Below are positions 18,801-28,149 of a stretch of 64,000 nt of DNA, piece after piece. Made by a program: the position numbers and the translations under genes. The notes beneath the pieces were generated by a model that was not told the DNA's origin, ran no database searches, and saw only the letters and a list, made by a program, of their open reading frames with translations. Location: positions 186,001-250,000 of the forward strand of contig NZ_CP159833.1 in the NCBI RefSeq assembly GCF_047730175.1, in the 5' to 3' direction. Numbering within the stretch: the first letter of the stretch is position 1; the number at the start of each line of letters is the position of its first letter. The DNA comes from Marifrigoribacter sp047730175. Its GTDB lineage: Bacteria > Bacteroidota > Bacteroidia > Flavobacteriales > Flavobacteriaceae.

Positions 18801-19548
18801 TCGTCCAAAAGCTGCGATTATTAGAGAAAAAGGATCTAATTCAGAAAGAGAAATGGCTCATGCTATGTATCTAGCTGGATTTGATGTAAAAGATGTGCAT
18901 ATGACCGATTTAATCGAGGGTCGTGAAAATTTAGAAGACATTCGTTTTATAGGTGCTGTAGGTGGTTTTTCAAATAGTGACGTACTTGGTTCTGCTAAAG
19001 GTTGGGCTGGAGCATTTTTATATAATAAAAAGGCTAAAACCGTACTCGATAATTTCTTTAAAAGAGAAGATACCTTATCGGTTGGAATCTGTAATGGTTG
19101 TCAATTATTTATGGAATTAGAAGTTATTAATCCAGACCATGAAATCCATGGAAAAGTAACATATAACGATTCTCAAAAACACGAAAGTAATTTTACATCT
19201 GTGACTATTCAGAAGAACGACTCAATTATGCTAAATTCATTAGAAGGAAGTACACTTGGAGTTTGGATTTCACATGGTGAAGGAAAGTTTAATTTACCCT
19301 ATTCGGAAGATAAATACGATATCGTTGCAAAATATGGCTATGAAGGATATCCTGCCAACCCAAATGGTTCTATATATAACACGGCAATGATGTCTTCTAA
19401 TAATGGACGTCATTTAGTAATGATGCCACATATTGAGCGTTCTATTTTCCAGTGGAATTGGGCACATTACCCACAAGGAAGAAAAGACGAAGTTTCACCT
19501 TGGCTAGAAGCATTTACAAATGCTCGTAATTGGGTAGAAAATAATTAG
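15859..19548 (+). CDS. purL: phosphoribosylformylglycinamidine synthase
   Basis: 1229 aa from the ATG at 15859 (MIHFFED start), the long single-chain form. It converts FGAR, glutamine and ATP to FGAM in purine synthesis. The order is an N-terminal PurS-like domain, two AIRS-type ATP/FGAR-binding halves (GSGGEIRDRLAGGKGSLPLA, GMGGAAVSSADTGEF, HDHGAGGHLNCLSELVEE, and later AGHDVAAGGLITSLLEM), then a class I glutaminase domain. The glutaminase domain has nucleophile Cys in GICNGCQLF and the His/Glu of HIERSIFQWNWAHYP. No other purine gene is adjacent. Confidence 0.96.
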   Translation: MIHFFEDVKKNTFAVQTQEQISTQNIDKLQWLFGGSTYINESVITDFFVGPRAAMITPWSTNAVEITQNMGIVGIIRIEKFQPVSEDYSAHDPMLSQKYIALNQDIFTIDALPESIKEIENISEYNISEGLALNDEEIVYLENLSKKLNRKLTDSEVFGFSQVNSEHCRHKIFNGTFIIDGEEMPSSLFKLIKETSKAHPNTIVSAYKDNVAFVKGPKAIQFAPKRADVPDYYQNKEFDSVISLKAETHNFPTTVEPFNGAATGSGGEIRDRLAGGKGSLPLAGTAVYMTSYSRLNDNRPFDSPQDRPWEKTMKEREWLYQTPLDILIKASNGASDFGNKFGQPLITGSVLTFEHEEGARKLGFDKVIMLAGGIGYGKADQALKDIPKVGDKVVLLGGENYRIGMGGAAVSSADTGEFSSGIELNAVQRSNPEMQKRAANAIRGMIESDINPIVSIHDHGAGGHLNCLSELVEETGGLIDLDKLPVGDPTLSAKEIIGNESQERMGLIIGKDDLEKLNKIAKRERSPIYEVGEVTGDHRFTFESKSTGEKPMDFDLEDMFGSSPKTIMNDITVERSYKNPVYSDANIKEYVSQVLQLEAVACKDWLTNKVDRCVGGKVAKQQCAGPLQLPLNNCGVMALDYKGNVGIATSIGHSPISGLIDPVAGSLNSITESLTNIVWAPLEEGLKSVSLSANWMWPCNNEGEDARLYKAVEAVSEYAIQLGINVPTGKDSLSMKQKYKNEEVIAPGTVIISATGHCKDIKKVVEPVLQKGGGSIYYINISKDKFELGGSSFAQVLNTIGTNAPTIKDATYVTTVFNTIQQLVSDEQIVAGHDVAAGGLITSLLEMCFADLNLGANLDLSGLGEDDLVKILFSENCGLIFQASEDDILESILSEKNIDFVKIGNVTENETLIVKHLQQELSFSIPEMRDTWYKTSYLLDSNQCANNKAEDRFNNYKKQPLDFTFPKQFTGLLPNNEPLKDRPKAAIIREKGSNSEREMAHAMYLAGFDVKDVHMTDLIEGRENLEDIRFIGAVGGFSNSDVLGSAKGWAGAFLYNKKAKTVLDNFFKREDTLSVGICNGCQLFMELEVINPDHEIHGKVTYNDSQKHESNFTSVTIQKNDSIMLNSLEGSTLGVWISHGEGKFNLPYSEDKYDIVAKYGYEGYPANPNGSIYNTAMMSSNNGRHLVMMPHIERSIFQWNWAHYPQGRKDEVSPWLEAFTNARNWVENN

Positions 19549-19695
19549 TTAAACTAAACAAATAATAAATAGTTTTTCTAAGTTATTATTTATTCTACTT
19601 TTCTGATTAATATCATATAATTCAGGTAGGGTTTTACATACATTAGATGTTCTTTATAGTATAGTCTCAAGTATAAATTTATAATCTAATCTGAT

Positions 19696-22092
19696 ATGAA
19701 AAAATGTGTGATTGCAGTGTTTCTTTTCCTATGTATTATAGGAAATGCTCAAAATGAAAAAGAAATTTACCAACGTGCAAAAATCTCAATAAATCATCAA
19801 AATGACTTAAAGACACTAGAATCTTTAGGAATTCCTATAGAACACGGAAACCACAAAAAAGGAACTTTTGTAATTTCTGAATTTTCAGTTTCAGAATTAG
19901 AAACAGTTAGAAATGCTGGTTTTCTAGTAGAAGTAATTATAGAAGATGCTGCTGCTTATTTTTTGGAACAAAATAGGTTAAATAAACACCCAGAAAGAAA
20001 TCCAACTTGTGGTGACACAAGTGTAGATTATCAAACGCCAGATAATTTTACTTTAGGCTCTATGGGAGGCTACCTTACCTATCAAGAAATGTTAGATCAA
20101 TTAGATTTAATGAAATCTTTATATCCAAATTTAATTACTCAAAAAGAAAACATTAGTGATTTTCTAACTGAAGGGCAACCTGATAATTCAACAAATCCTC
20201 CAATTGGTGGTAACGGAATTAAATGGGTGAAAATTAGTGATAACCCAGATAGCGATGCCGAAGGTGAGCCACAACTTTTATATACTGCCATTCACCACGC
20301 TCGTGAACCAGCTTCTTTATCACAATTAATTTTTTATATGTGGTATTTATTAGAAAATTATGATACAGACCCAGAAGTACAAAGTGTCATTAACAATACA
20401 GAGTTATACTTTGTTCCTGTAATTAATCCTGATGGTTATTTGTACAATGAAAAAACAGATCCAAACGGAGGAGGTTATTGGAGAAAGAATAGAAAAAACG
20501 GGTATGGAACTGATCTTAACAGGAACTATGATTATTATATAAATGGTGACCCAAACGATGGAATTTGGGGTGGTGAAGGTGCTTCAAATAATACTGGAGA
20601 TGAAACCTATCACGGACCTACTCCTTTTTCTGAAGTAGAAACTCAAGCGATTAAATGGTTTGTTGAAAATCATGATTTTGTGATGGCTTTTAATAACCAT
20701 ACTTCAGGAGATTTATTATTGTATCCTTATGGTTACACAGATAATATGCCAACGCCCGAGAATGATTTATTTGTTGCGATGTCTTCAGAGTTAGTTTCAC
20801 AAAACGGATTTAACAATATTCTTTCATCAGAATTATATCCTGCTGCAGGAGATAGTGATGATTTTATGTATGGAACTATGGGTACTCATGATAAAATATA
20901 TGCCTTCACTCCTGAAATTGGACCTTCATTTTGGCCGTCTTCAAATCAAATTGTTCCTATTAGTAAAGGAATGATGTATTTAAATCTAACTGCTGCTAAA
21001 ATGGTGAATAATTATGCTTCCGTAAATGAAACATCTTCAGTGTATGCAGGTGAAGAAGCAACAATTGATAGCCCATTCGAAATTAAAAGATTAGGAATAA
21101 CTGGAAACGGAAACTTTACAGTGACTATTAACCCTATTTCATCAAATATTGCTTCTGTTGGCGCTCCAGTTAATTTCAATAATATGGACCCATTTGAAAC
21201 AGATAATGGTATTATTCAATATACTTTAGAAGCTGGAACAACTTCAGGCGATGATATTGTTTATGAGCTTATAGTTAATAATGGCAGTTTTGATAATATT
21301 TCACTAATCAATAAAAAGTTTGGAAATCTAGTGGCCATTTTTGAAGATCCTGGAAATAGTGTTACTGATAATTTCGATAATAATGGATGGGGGACAACTA
21401 ATCAAACTTATGTATCTCCTTCTAGTTCCATTACAGATTCTCCAAGTGGAAATTACCAAAACAACGAAAATAAATCGATTGAATTAAGTAATGAAGTTGA
21501 TTTAACATCTGCATTAGGAGCAAATGCTTCATTTTATGCAAAATGGGATATAGAAAATAATTATGATTATGTTCAATTCGAAGTTTCTACAAATAATGGA
21601 TCATCTTGGATTGCTCAATGTGGTAAATATACTAATGACGGAAGCGGCAACAATAGCCAGCCAAGTGGAGAACCTTTGTATGATGGAACACAAAATAGTT
21701 GGGTGTTAGAAGAAATTGATTTAAGTGATTATTTAGGTGAAAACATCTTAGTACGTTTTCAGTTTAGATCTGACAATGGAGTACGTGAAGATGGATTCTA
21801 CTTTGATGATTTAAAAATAAATGTAATTGATGAAGGTACCATAGGAATTTCAGATTTTGAAAATTCACAATTTAGCATATATCCTAATCCTGTAAAGGAT
21901 ATACTGAATATTAATACCTCTATTTCAAATTATATATTAGAGATATATACGATTCAAGGACAACTTATAAATGAAAAGACTGTTAATTCTGGTTCTCAAG
22001 TTGTAGATTATTCATCGCTAGCAAATGGAGTTTACATTTTAAAACTTTCATCTGAAAAAGCATCCCAAACTTATAAAATTATTAAACAATAA
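19696..22092 (+). CDS. secreted M14 zinc carboxypeptidase with T9SS sorting domain (copy 1)
   Basis: 798 aa with a signal peptide (MKKCVIAVFLFLCIIGNAQ). The M14 domain (about residues 120-440) has the zinc ligands HHARE (HxxE) and the later His in FNNHTSGD, the substrate-binding GTDLNRNYDY and the catalytic Glu in FTPEIG. A beta-sandwich region follows, including a MAM/jellyroll-like segment ending YFDDLKINV. A type A sorting domain closes the protein (about residues 725-798, IYPNPVKDILNI). It is exported by type IX secretion to degrade peptides outside the cell. It is a tandem paralogue of the next gene. Confidence 0.92.
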   Translation: MKKCVIAVFLFLCIIGNAQNEKEIYQRAKISINHQNDLKTLESLGIPIEHGNHKKGTFVISEFSVSELETVRNAGFLVEVIIEDAAAYFLEQNRLNKHPERNPTCGDTSVDYQTPDNFTLGSMGGYLTYQEMLDQLDLMKSLYPNLITQKENISDFLTEGQPDNSTNPPIGGNGIKWVKISDNPDSDAEGEPQLLYTAIHHAREPASLSQLIFYMWYLLENYDTDPEVQSVINNTELYFVPVINPDGYLYNEKTDPNGGGYWRKNRKNGYGTDLNRNYDYYINGDPNDGIWGGEGASNNTGDETYHGPTPFSEVETQAIKWFVENHDFVMAFNNHTSGDLLLYPYGYTDNMPTPENDLFVAMSSELVSQNGFNNILSSELYPAAGDSDDFMYGTMGTHDKIYAFTPEIGPSFWPSSNQIVPISKGMMYLNLTAAKMVNNYASVNETSSVYAGEEATIDSPFEIKRLGITGNGNFTVTINPISSNIASVGAPVNFNNMDPFETDNGIIQYTLEAGTTSGDDIVYELIVNNGSFDNISLINKKFGNLVAIFEDPGNSVTDNFDNNGWGTTNQTYVSPSSSITDSPSGNYQNNENKSIELSNEVDLTSALGANASFYAKWDIENNYDYVQFEVSTNNGSSWIAQCGKYTNDGSGNNSQPSGEPLYDGTQNSWVLEEIDLSDYLGENILVRFQFRSDNGVREDGFYFDDLKINVIDEGTIGISDFENSQFSIYPNPVKDILNINTSISNYILEIYTIQGQLINEKTVNSGSQVVDYSSLANGVYILKLSSEKASQTYKIIKQ

Positions 22093-22116
22093 GGATTAGT
22101 TTCAATAATTGTATTT

Positions 22117-22147
22117 AAAGGAGTAATATTTATTGCTTCTTTTTTTT
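22117..22147 (+). terminator. terminator between the two M14 genes
   Basis: A stem of about 11 bp with two G-U pairs (AAAGGAGTAATA with TATTGCTTCTTT) is followed by seven T residues. It lies 25 bases after the first M14 stop, suggesting the two paralogues are transcribed separately. Confidence 0.6.
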
Positions 22148-22169
22148 GTACTTTTAAAAAAAAAAGAAA

Positions 22170-24569
22170 ATGAAAAAGTTATTTCTACTAGTAAGTTTGT
22201 GTATGTTTTCATTTGTTTTTTCACAAGAAAAACAAGAAACATATCAAAGAGCAAAAATTAATTATTCCTCTATACAGGATCTTAAAACATTAAGTGATTT
22301 AGATATTCCTGTAGATCATGGAGTGCATAAAAAAGGATATTTTTTAATTTCTGAATTTTCAGTTTCTGAAATAAACAGAGCAAAAAATGCTGGCTTTAAA
22401 ATCGATATATTAATTGAAGATGCCGCAGCATATTATCGTGAACAAAATAGAAAAAATATTCCTTATCAAAGAAACTTAACCTGTGAGGGTACTAGTGATA
22501 CAGATTATGTAACTCCCGATAATTTTAATTTGGGTTCTATGGGTGGTTATTTTACCTATCAGGAAATATTAGATCAATTAGATTTAATGAAAACAATGTA
22601 CCCTGATCTTATTACTGCAAAAGAAAACATAAGTGATTTTTTAACCAATGGACAACCTGATAATTCGACAAGCCCACCAATTGGCGGTAACGGTATTAAG
22701 TGGGTGAAGATTAGTGATAATCCAGATAGTGATGCCGAAGGTGAACCACAAATTTTATATACAGCCATTCATCATGCGAGGGAGCCTACATCTTTGTCTC
22801 AGCTTATTTTTTACATGTGGTATTTATTAGAGAATTATGATAGTAACCCTGAAATACAAAGCATCGTAAATAATACAGAGTTATATTTTGTGCCAGTTAT
22901 AAATCCTGATGGATATTTATACAATCAAAAAACCGATCCAAATGGTGGAGGATATTGGAGAAAAAACAGATTTAATGGTCACGGTATTGATTTAAATAGA
23001 AACTATGACTATTATATAAATGGAGATCCAAACCAAGGTGTTTGGGGTGGTGAAGGAACTTCAAGTGATACAAATAGTAATATTTATAAAGGAACTGCAC
23101 CATTTTCAGAAGTAGAATCGCAAGCCATGAAATGGTTTTGTGAGCAACATAGTTTTGTGATGGCTTTCAATAATCATAGTTCAGGAGATCTATTGTTGTA
23201 TCCACATGGTTATGCAGTAGATACTCCTACAGTTGAAGATGAACTATTTGCTGGAATTTCTGAAGAATTAGTTTCTCAAAACGGATATACCGATCAGATT
23301 GCTGCAGATCTTTATGCTGCTGCTGGTAATAGTGATGACTTTATGTATGGAACTGTTAATACACATGATAAAATATACTCATTCACTCCAGAAATTGGAG
23401 ATCAGTTTTGGTTAAACTCAAATCAAATCATACCTACTTGTAAGGAAATGATGTATTTAAATATTACAGCAGCAAAAATGGTAAATAATTACGCTACTGT
23501 TAAAGAGACCTCTCCTCTATTCGTAGGGAATCAAGCAACCGTAAATAGCCCTTTTGACATTAAGAGATTAGGAGTGTCAGGTACTGGAGACTTTACAGTG
23601 AGTATTGTTCCTATCTCTTCAAATATTAGTGCTGTAGGAACTCCTGTATCAATTACTGGATTAGAGCCTTTAGAATCTTCAAATGGAATAATCCAATATA
23701 CATTAGGAGCTGGAATTGAAGCGGGTGATGATATTGTTTTTGATCTTATTGTAAATAATGGAGATTATGACACGAGCTTAACAATTACAAAGAAATTTGG
23801 AACATTATTTCCTGTATTTGAAGATCCAGGAAACAGTGTTACCGATAATTTTGTTAATAACGGCTGGGGGGCAACCACTGCTTCTTTTGTTTCGCCTTCT
23901 AGTTCAATTACAGACTCACCAGGAGGGAATTATTCGGATAATGATAATAAAACAATTACATTGACTGATGAAATTGATTTAACAGATGCTATAGGAGCTA
24001 ATGTCTCTTTTTATGCAAAATGGGAAATAGAAAACAACTGGGATTATGTTCAATTTGAAGTTTCTTTAGACAATGGTAGTACATGGATTCCACAATGTGG
24101 TAATTATACCAATGAAGGGAGTAATAATGGCAGTCAACCCTCTGGAGAACCTCTTTACGATGGCACACAAAATGATTGGGTTTTTGAAGAAATTAATTTT
24201 AGTGATTATTTAGGGGAACAAATAGTAGTTAGGTTTCAACTTCTATCTGATGGTTCTCAAACTAGAGATGGTTTTTATTTTGATGATTTAACTATTAATA
24301 TCGTTGAAGAAGGAACCATAGGAATTGATGATTTTTCAACTAATCTATTTAATATTTATCCAAATCCTGTTCAAGACGTTTTAAATATTACAACTGCTCT
24401 TTCAGATTATTCAATAGAGGTGTATACCATTCAAGGACAGTTAATTCAGAAAAAAATAAATGTATCTGAGTCATCGACTTTAGATTATAGTCAATATGCT
24501 GATGGTATTTACTTGATGAAACTTTCTTCAGAAAACAACTCGAAGACTTTTAAAATTGTGAAACAGTAA
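22170..24569 (+). CDS. secreted M14 zinc carboxypeptidase with T9SS sorting domain (copy 2)
   Basis: 799 aa, collinear with the preceding paralogue over its whole length. A signal peptide (MKKLFLLVSLCMFSFVFSQ) is followed by zinc ligands in HHAREPTS and FNNHSSGD, substrate-binding GIDLNRNYDY, catalytic Glu in FTPEIGDQFW, the same beta-sandwich region (YFDDLTINI) and the same sorting domain (IYPNPVQDVLNI). The M14 core is almost identical between copies while the linker and C-terminal parts have drifted, as expected after tandem duplication under purifying selection. Substrate preference could differ, but this cannot be read here. Confidence 0.92.
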   Translation: MKKLFLLVSLCMFSFVFSQEKQETYQRAKINYSSIQDLKTLSDLDIPVDHGVHKKGYFLISEFSVSEINRAKNAGFKIDILIEDAAAYYREQNRKNIPYQRNLTCEGTSDTDYVTPDNFNLGSMGGYFTYQEILDQLDLMKTMYPDLITAKENISDFLTNGQPDNSTSPPIGGNGIKWVKISDNPDSDAEGEPQILYTAIHHAREPTSLSQLIFYMWYLLENYDSNPEIQSIVNNTELYFVPVINPDGYLYNQKTDPNGGGYWRKNRFNGHGIDLNRNYDYYINGDPNQGVWGGEGTSSDTNSNIYKGTAPFSEVESQAMKWFCEQHSFVMAFNNHSSGDLLLYPHGYAVDTPTVEDELFAGISEELVSQNGYTDQIAADLYAAAGNSDDFMYGTVNTHDKIYSFTPEIGDQFWLNSNQIIPTCKEMMYLNITAAKMVNNYATVKETSPLFVGNQATVNSPFDIKRLGVSGTGDFTVSIVPISSNISAVGTPVSITGLEPLESSNGIIQYTLGAGIEAGDDIVFDLIVNNGDYDTSLTITKKFGTLFPVFEDPGNSVTDNFVNNGWGATTASFVSPSSSITDSPGGNYSDNDNKTITLTDEIDLTDAIGANVSFYAKWEIENNWDYVQFEVSLDNGSTWIPQCGNYTNEGSNNGSQPSGEPLYDGTQNDWVFEEINFSDYLGEQIVVRFQLLSDGSQTRDGFYFDDLTINIVEEGTIGIDDFSTNLFNIYPNPVQDVLNITTALSDYSIEVYTIQGQLIQKKINVSESSTLDYSQYADGIYLMKLSSENNSKTFKIVKQ

Positions 24570-24590
24570 TAAAAAATTAATTAAATTTTA

Positions 24591-24622
24591 AAAAAGGAGT
24601 TACCGAATAGTAACTCCTTTTT
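24591..24622 (+). terminator. terminator of the second M14 gene
   Basis: A perfect 13-bp stem (AAAAAGGAGTTAC / GTAACTCCTTTTT) with a 6-base loop, directly after the gene. Confidence 0.88.
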
Positions 24623-24671
24623 TAATACAAATAAATCCATAATATTTTTTGTATTTTGCAACAACAATAAC

Positions 24672-26453
24672 ATGTATATGACTGACGTAAAAAGACTCTT
24701 TGACTTCCCCTATTATCAACTAGAAAAATTTGACTTAGAAAAGGCATTTATTTCAAAGAAAAATGGAGAATGGATTGCAACCTCAACTAAAGAGTATATT
24801 AATAAAGCAAATGCTATTAGTAGAGGGCTTTTAAAGTTAGGAGTGCAACCCAACGATAAAGTTGCCATAATATCCATGACCAATCGTACTGAATGGAATA
24901 TTTGTGATATTGGTATTTTACAAGTGGGTGCACAAGATGTACCTATTTACCCAACTATTTCGAAAGAAGATTATGAGTATGTTTTAAATCATAGTGAAAG
25001 TGTATACTGTTTTGTTTCCTGTGCCGAAGTTTTTGAAAAAATTAATAGCATTAAAGAAAATGTTCCTTCCCTAAAAGGAATATATTCCTTTGATGATTTA
25101 GGAGATTGTAATAATTGGTCTGAAGTACTAGAGCTTGGGAAAGATGAAAGTAATCAAGATGAAGTAGAGCAACGAAAAGCGAATGTGAATGAAAATGATT
25201 TAGCGACTTTAATTTATACTTCTGGTACTACTGGAAGACCCAAAGGTGTAATGCTTTCTCATAAAAATATTACAAGCAATGCTTTGGCAAGTGCAAAAAG
25301 ACTCCCCATCGATTTAGGAAAATCAAAAGCACTAAGCTTTTTACCTGTTTGTCATATTTATGAACGTATGCTTCTTTATATGTATCAACATTGTGGTGTG
25401 AGTGTTTATTTTGCTGAATCACTTGAAACGATAAGTGATAACTTAAAAGAGATTCATCCAGAAGTAATGACTGCAGTTCCTCGTTTACTTGAGAAAGTCT
25501 ATGATAAGATACATGCTAAAGGTGCAGACCTCACTGGAATTAAAAAAATGCTATTCTTTTGGGCTGTAAGTCTTGGATTAAAATATGAACCATATGGCCA
25601 AAACGGATGGTGGTATGAAACAAAATTAAAACTTGCTAGAAAATTAATTTTCACTAAATGGCAGGAAGCTTTAGGTGGCAACTTAGCAGCTATTGCCTCT
25701 GGAAGTGCAGCATTGCAACCAAGATTAGCTCGTGTTTATAATGCAGCTGGAATTCCAGTTATGGAAGGATATGGCTTAACCGAAACCTCCCCAGTGGTAA
25801 CAGTAAATGACATGCGTAATGGTGGATTTAGAATTGGAACTGTAGGTAAACCTATAGAAAATACAGAGGTAAAAATTGCTCATGACGGAGAAATTCTAAT
25901 CAAAGGCCCACAAGTAATGCTGGGCTATTATAAAGATGAGAAATTAACCAATGAAGTACTTAAAGATGGTTATTTTCATACTGGAGATATTGGTGTAATT
26001 GATTCAGATGGATTTTTAAAAATAACTGATCGTAAAAAAGAAATGTTTAAAACAAGTGGCGGAAAGTATGTGGCTCCTCAATTAATTGAAAATGCCATGA
26101 AGCAATCTTTCTTTATTGAGCAAATTATGGTCATTGGTGAAAGTGAGAAAATGCCCGCGGCGCTTGTTCAAATAAGTCCTGAATTTGTTAGAGATTGGGC
26201 AGAAAGAAAAGGAATTCCAATAGGTGAAACCCTCGAAGAAATTTCAAAAAATGAACTTCTAATTAAACGTGTAGAAAAAGATATCAATCATTTTAACGAA
26301 CGATTTGGAAAGTGGGAGAAAATAAAACGTTTTGAAATCACGCCAGATGTTTGGACTATTAAAGGTGGACATCTTACGCCTACCATGAAAATGAAACGAA
26401 AAGTAATTAAAGAAAAATACTTAGATCTTTATAATAAAATTTATGATCATTAA
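24672..26453 (+). CDS. long-chain acyl-CoA synthetase (AMP-dependent synthetase/ligase)
   Basis: 593 aa. It has the P-loop LIYTSGTTGRPKGVMLSHKN (around residues 180-199), the adenylate-binding GYGLTETSP and the hinge/ATP motif YFHTGDIGVID with DRKKEMFKTSGGKYV. This is the FadD/FACS-like subfamily that activates long-chain fatty acids through an acyl-AMP. A second in-frame ATG at 24678 is an equally good start (MTDVKRLFDFP). The gene is convergent with menD, with one base between the stops. It acts in the cytoplasm or at the membrane face. The fatty-acid chain length is not predictable. Confidence 0.92.
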   Translation: MYMTDVKRLFDFPYYQLEKFDLEKAFISKKNGEWIATSTKEYINKANAISRGLLKLGVQPNDKVAIISMTNRTEWNICDIGILQVGAQDVPIYPTISKEDYEYVLNHSESVYCFVSCAEVFEKINSIKENVPSLKGIYSFDDLGDCNNWSEVLELGKDESNQDEVEQRKANVNENDLATLIYTSGTTGRPKGVMLSHKNITSNALASAKRLPIDLGKSKALSFLPVCHIYERMLLYMYQHCGVSVYFAESLETISDNLKEIHPEVMTAVPRLLEKVYDKIHAKGADLTGIKKMLFFWAVSLGLKYEPYGQNGWWYETKLKLARKLIFTKWQEALGGNLAAIASGSAALQPRLARVYNAAGIPVMEGYGLTETSPVVTVNDMRNGGFRIGTVGKPIENTEVKIAHDGEILIKGPQVMLGYYKDEKLTNEVLKDGYFHTGDIGVIDSDGFLKITDRKKEMFKTSGGKYVAPQLIENAMKQSFFIEQIMVIGESEKMPAALVQISPEFVRDWAERKGIPIGETLEEISKNELLIKRVEKDINHFNERFGKWEKIKRFEITPDVWTIKGGHLTPTMKMKRKVIKEKYLDLYNKIYDH

Positions 26454-26454
26454 T

Positions 26455-28119
26455 TTATTTAATGAACTTAAAGTAATCTAAAAGAACTTGATCATTAATT
26501 GTACTTGGAGTGAATATTTCTAATACACAAGGATGCTCATTATTCTCAAAAAATGATGACACATTTTTCTCTAAATTATTTTCATCTGAAATTGAAGAAT
26601 AATTCAAGGCATACATTTCGCATAACTTTTCGGCAGTAAGGTGATGCTTTGTCTCAAAAAAGGTTTCAAAATTATCAGTGTCCTTTTTACCCGGTAATAT
26701 TCTAAAAATACCTCCACCTCCATTATTGATTACAATGATTTTAAAATTCTTCGGAATATATTGATTCCAAAGAGCATTGCTGTCGTATAAAAAACTAAGG
26801 TCACCTGTAATAAAAACAGTCGCTTTATTTGAAGTTATAGCCGCTCCAATTGCCGTACTAGTACAACCATCTATTCCACTTGTTCCTCTATTGCAAAAAA
26901 CCTGTAAAGTAGCATCTAAATCAAATAATTGTGCATATCTAATGGTAGCACTATTACTTAATTGTAATTGATAGTTAGATGGAATATGATTAAAAACTGT
27001 AGAAAAAGCTTTAAAGTCTGAAAAAGGAATCTGTTCAATATATTTTTTATGAAGGCCCAAACGATGTCCTTTTAAAGCCAGTATACTATCCCTATAATCA
27101 CTTTTAAGCATTTGTGTATTAGACAGCATATCTTCTAAAAAAGAGGAAGGAGACATTTTAAAATGTTTAGATAACACAAAATAAGTATCATAAGCCCTCT
27201 TATCATTAATATGCCAATGATGTTTGGGTGGATAGGTTCGTAAAAATGATTTTATCTTTTTTGAAATTACCATTCCTCCAAAAGTCAATAAAAGTTCTGG
27301 TCGTAATAGTTCAAAATTAGCGTCATTAAACGGAGCGATTAATTGATCAATAGAATTAATACAACCTTTATGATGTAAGTTTGATGTGGCTTCTGTAAAC
27401 ACAATAACGCTATCATCTTCAATTAATTGATCTAGAATATTCTGTTCAATACTATTTGGATCTAAAACACCTACTAAGACAAGTTTCTTTTTAGCTTGAT
27501 TCCAAATTGGAAAATAATCAGATAAGTCTTCTTTAATTGGGTCTATTAATTTTTCAAAAAAAGAGCTGTTAATTTTAATTTGTAATGAGTCTACAGTATC
27601 ATAAAGCGGCTCCGAAAATGGTGCATTGATATGTACAGGGCCTTTTTTATTTCTGGCAATTTGTAAAGCTTTACTTATTTCTAATTCATTTTCTTTTTGA
27701 AAAAGTTCTCCTTCCCTACAGTTCGCATTATATAAAATATGTTTTCCAAAAACGTTTTCTTGCTGAATCGTTTGTCCATCTCCTATTTCAAGTAAATGAC
27801 TTGGACGGTCTGCAGAAATTATCACTAAAGGAATATCGCTATAAAAAGCTTCCGCAATAGCAGGAAAATAGTTTAATAAGGCTGAACCTGAAGAACAAAC
27901 TAAAGCAACTGCTTGTTTTGATTGTTGTGCTAAACCTAAAGCAAAAAAAGCTGCACAACGTTCATCAACTATACTATAATTTGTAAATGATGTATTTTCA
28001 GTAAAACCAATTGTTAAAGGTGCGTTTCTTGAACCTGGAGAAATTACCACAGTATTGACCTCATTAATAAGGCATAATTGTGTGATCGTTTGAGATAAAA
28101 TTTTATTCGAAAATTTCAT
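26455..28119 (-). CDS. menD: 2-succinyl-5-enolpyruvyl-6-hydroxy-3-cyclohexene-1-carboxylate synthase
   Basis: 554 aa thiamine-diphosphate enzyme. The N-terminal Pyr domain starts NTVVISPGSRNAPLTIGF and contains VDERCAAFFALGLAQ with the ThDP-activating Glu. The C-terminal PP domain has GTSGIDGCTSTAIGAA and the metal-binding GDLSFLYDSNALWN, then NNGGGGIFRILPG. It joins isochorismate and 2-oxoglutarate in menaquinone synthesis. It is the third gene of a menI-like/menF/menD operon, 30 bases after menF. Menaquinone is the usual respiratory quinone of flavobacteria. Confidence 0.95.
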   Translation of the reverse strand: MKFSNKILSQTITQLCLINEVNTVVISPGSRNAPLTIGFTENTSFTNYSIVDERCAAFFALGLAQQSKQAVALVCSSGSALLNYFPAIAEAFYSDIPLVIISADRPSHLLEIGDGQTIQQENVFGKHILYNANCREGELFQKENELEISKALQIARNKKGPVHINAPFSEPLYDTVDSLQIKINSSFFEKLIDPIKEDLSDYFPIWNQAKKKLVLVGVLDPNSIEQNILDQLIEDDSVIVFTEATSNLHHKGCINSIDQLIAPFNDANFELLRPELLLTFGGMVISKKIKSFLRTYPPKHHWHINDKRAYDTYFVLSKHFKMSPSSFLEDMLSNTQMLKSDYRDSILALKGHRLGLHKKYIEQIPFSDFKAFSTVFNHIPSNYQLQLSNSATIRYAQLFDLDATLQVFCNRGTSGIDGCTSTAIGAAITSNKATVFITGDLSFLYDSNALWNQYIPKNFKIIVINNGGGGIFRILPGKKDTDNFETFFETKHHLTAEKLCEMYALNYSSISDENNLEKNVSSFFENNEHPCVLEIFTPSTINDQVLLDYFKFIK

Positions 28120-28149
28120 TGTTCAAAGGTACAAATACCAAAAAGAATA

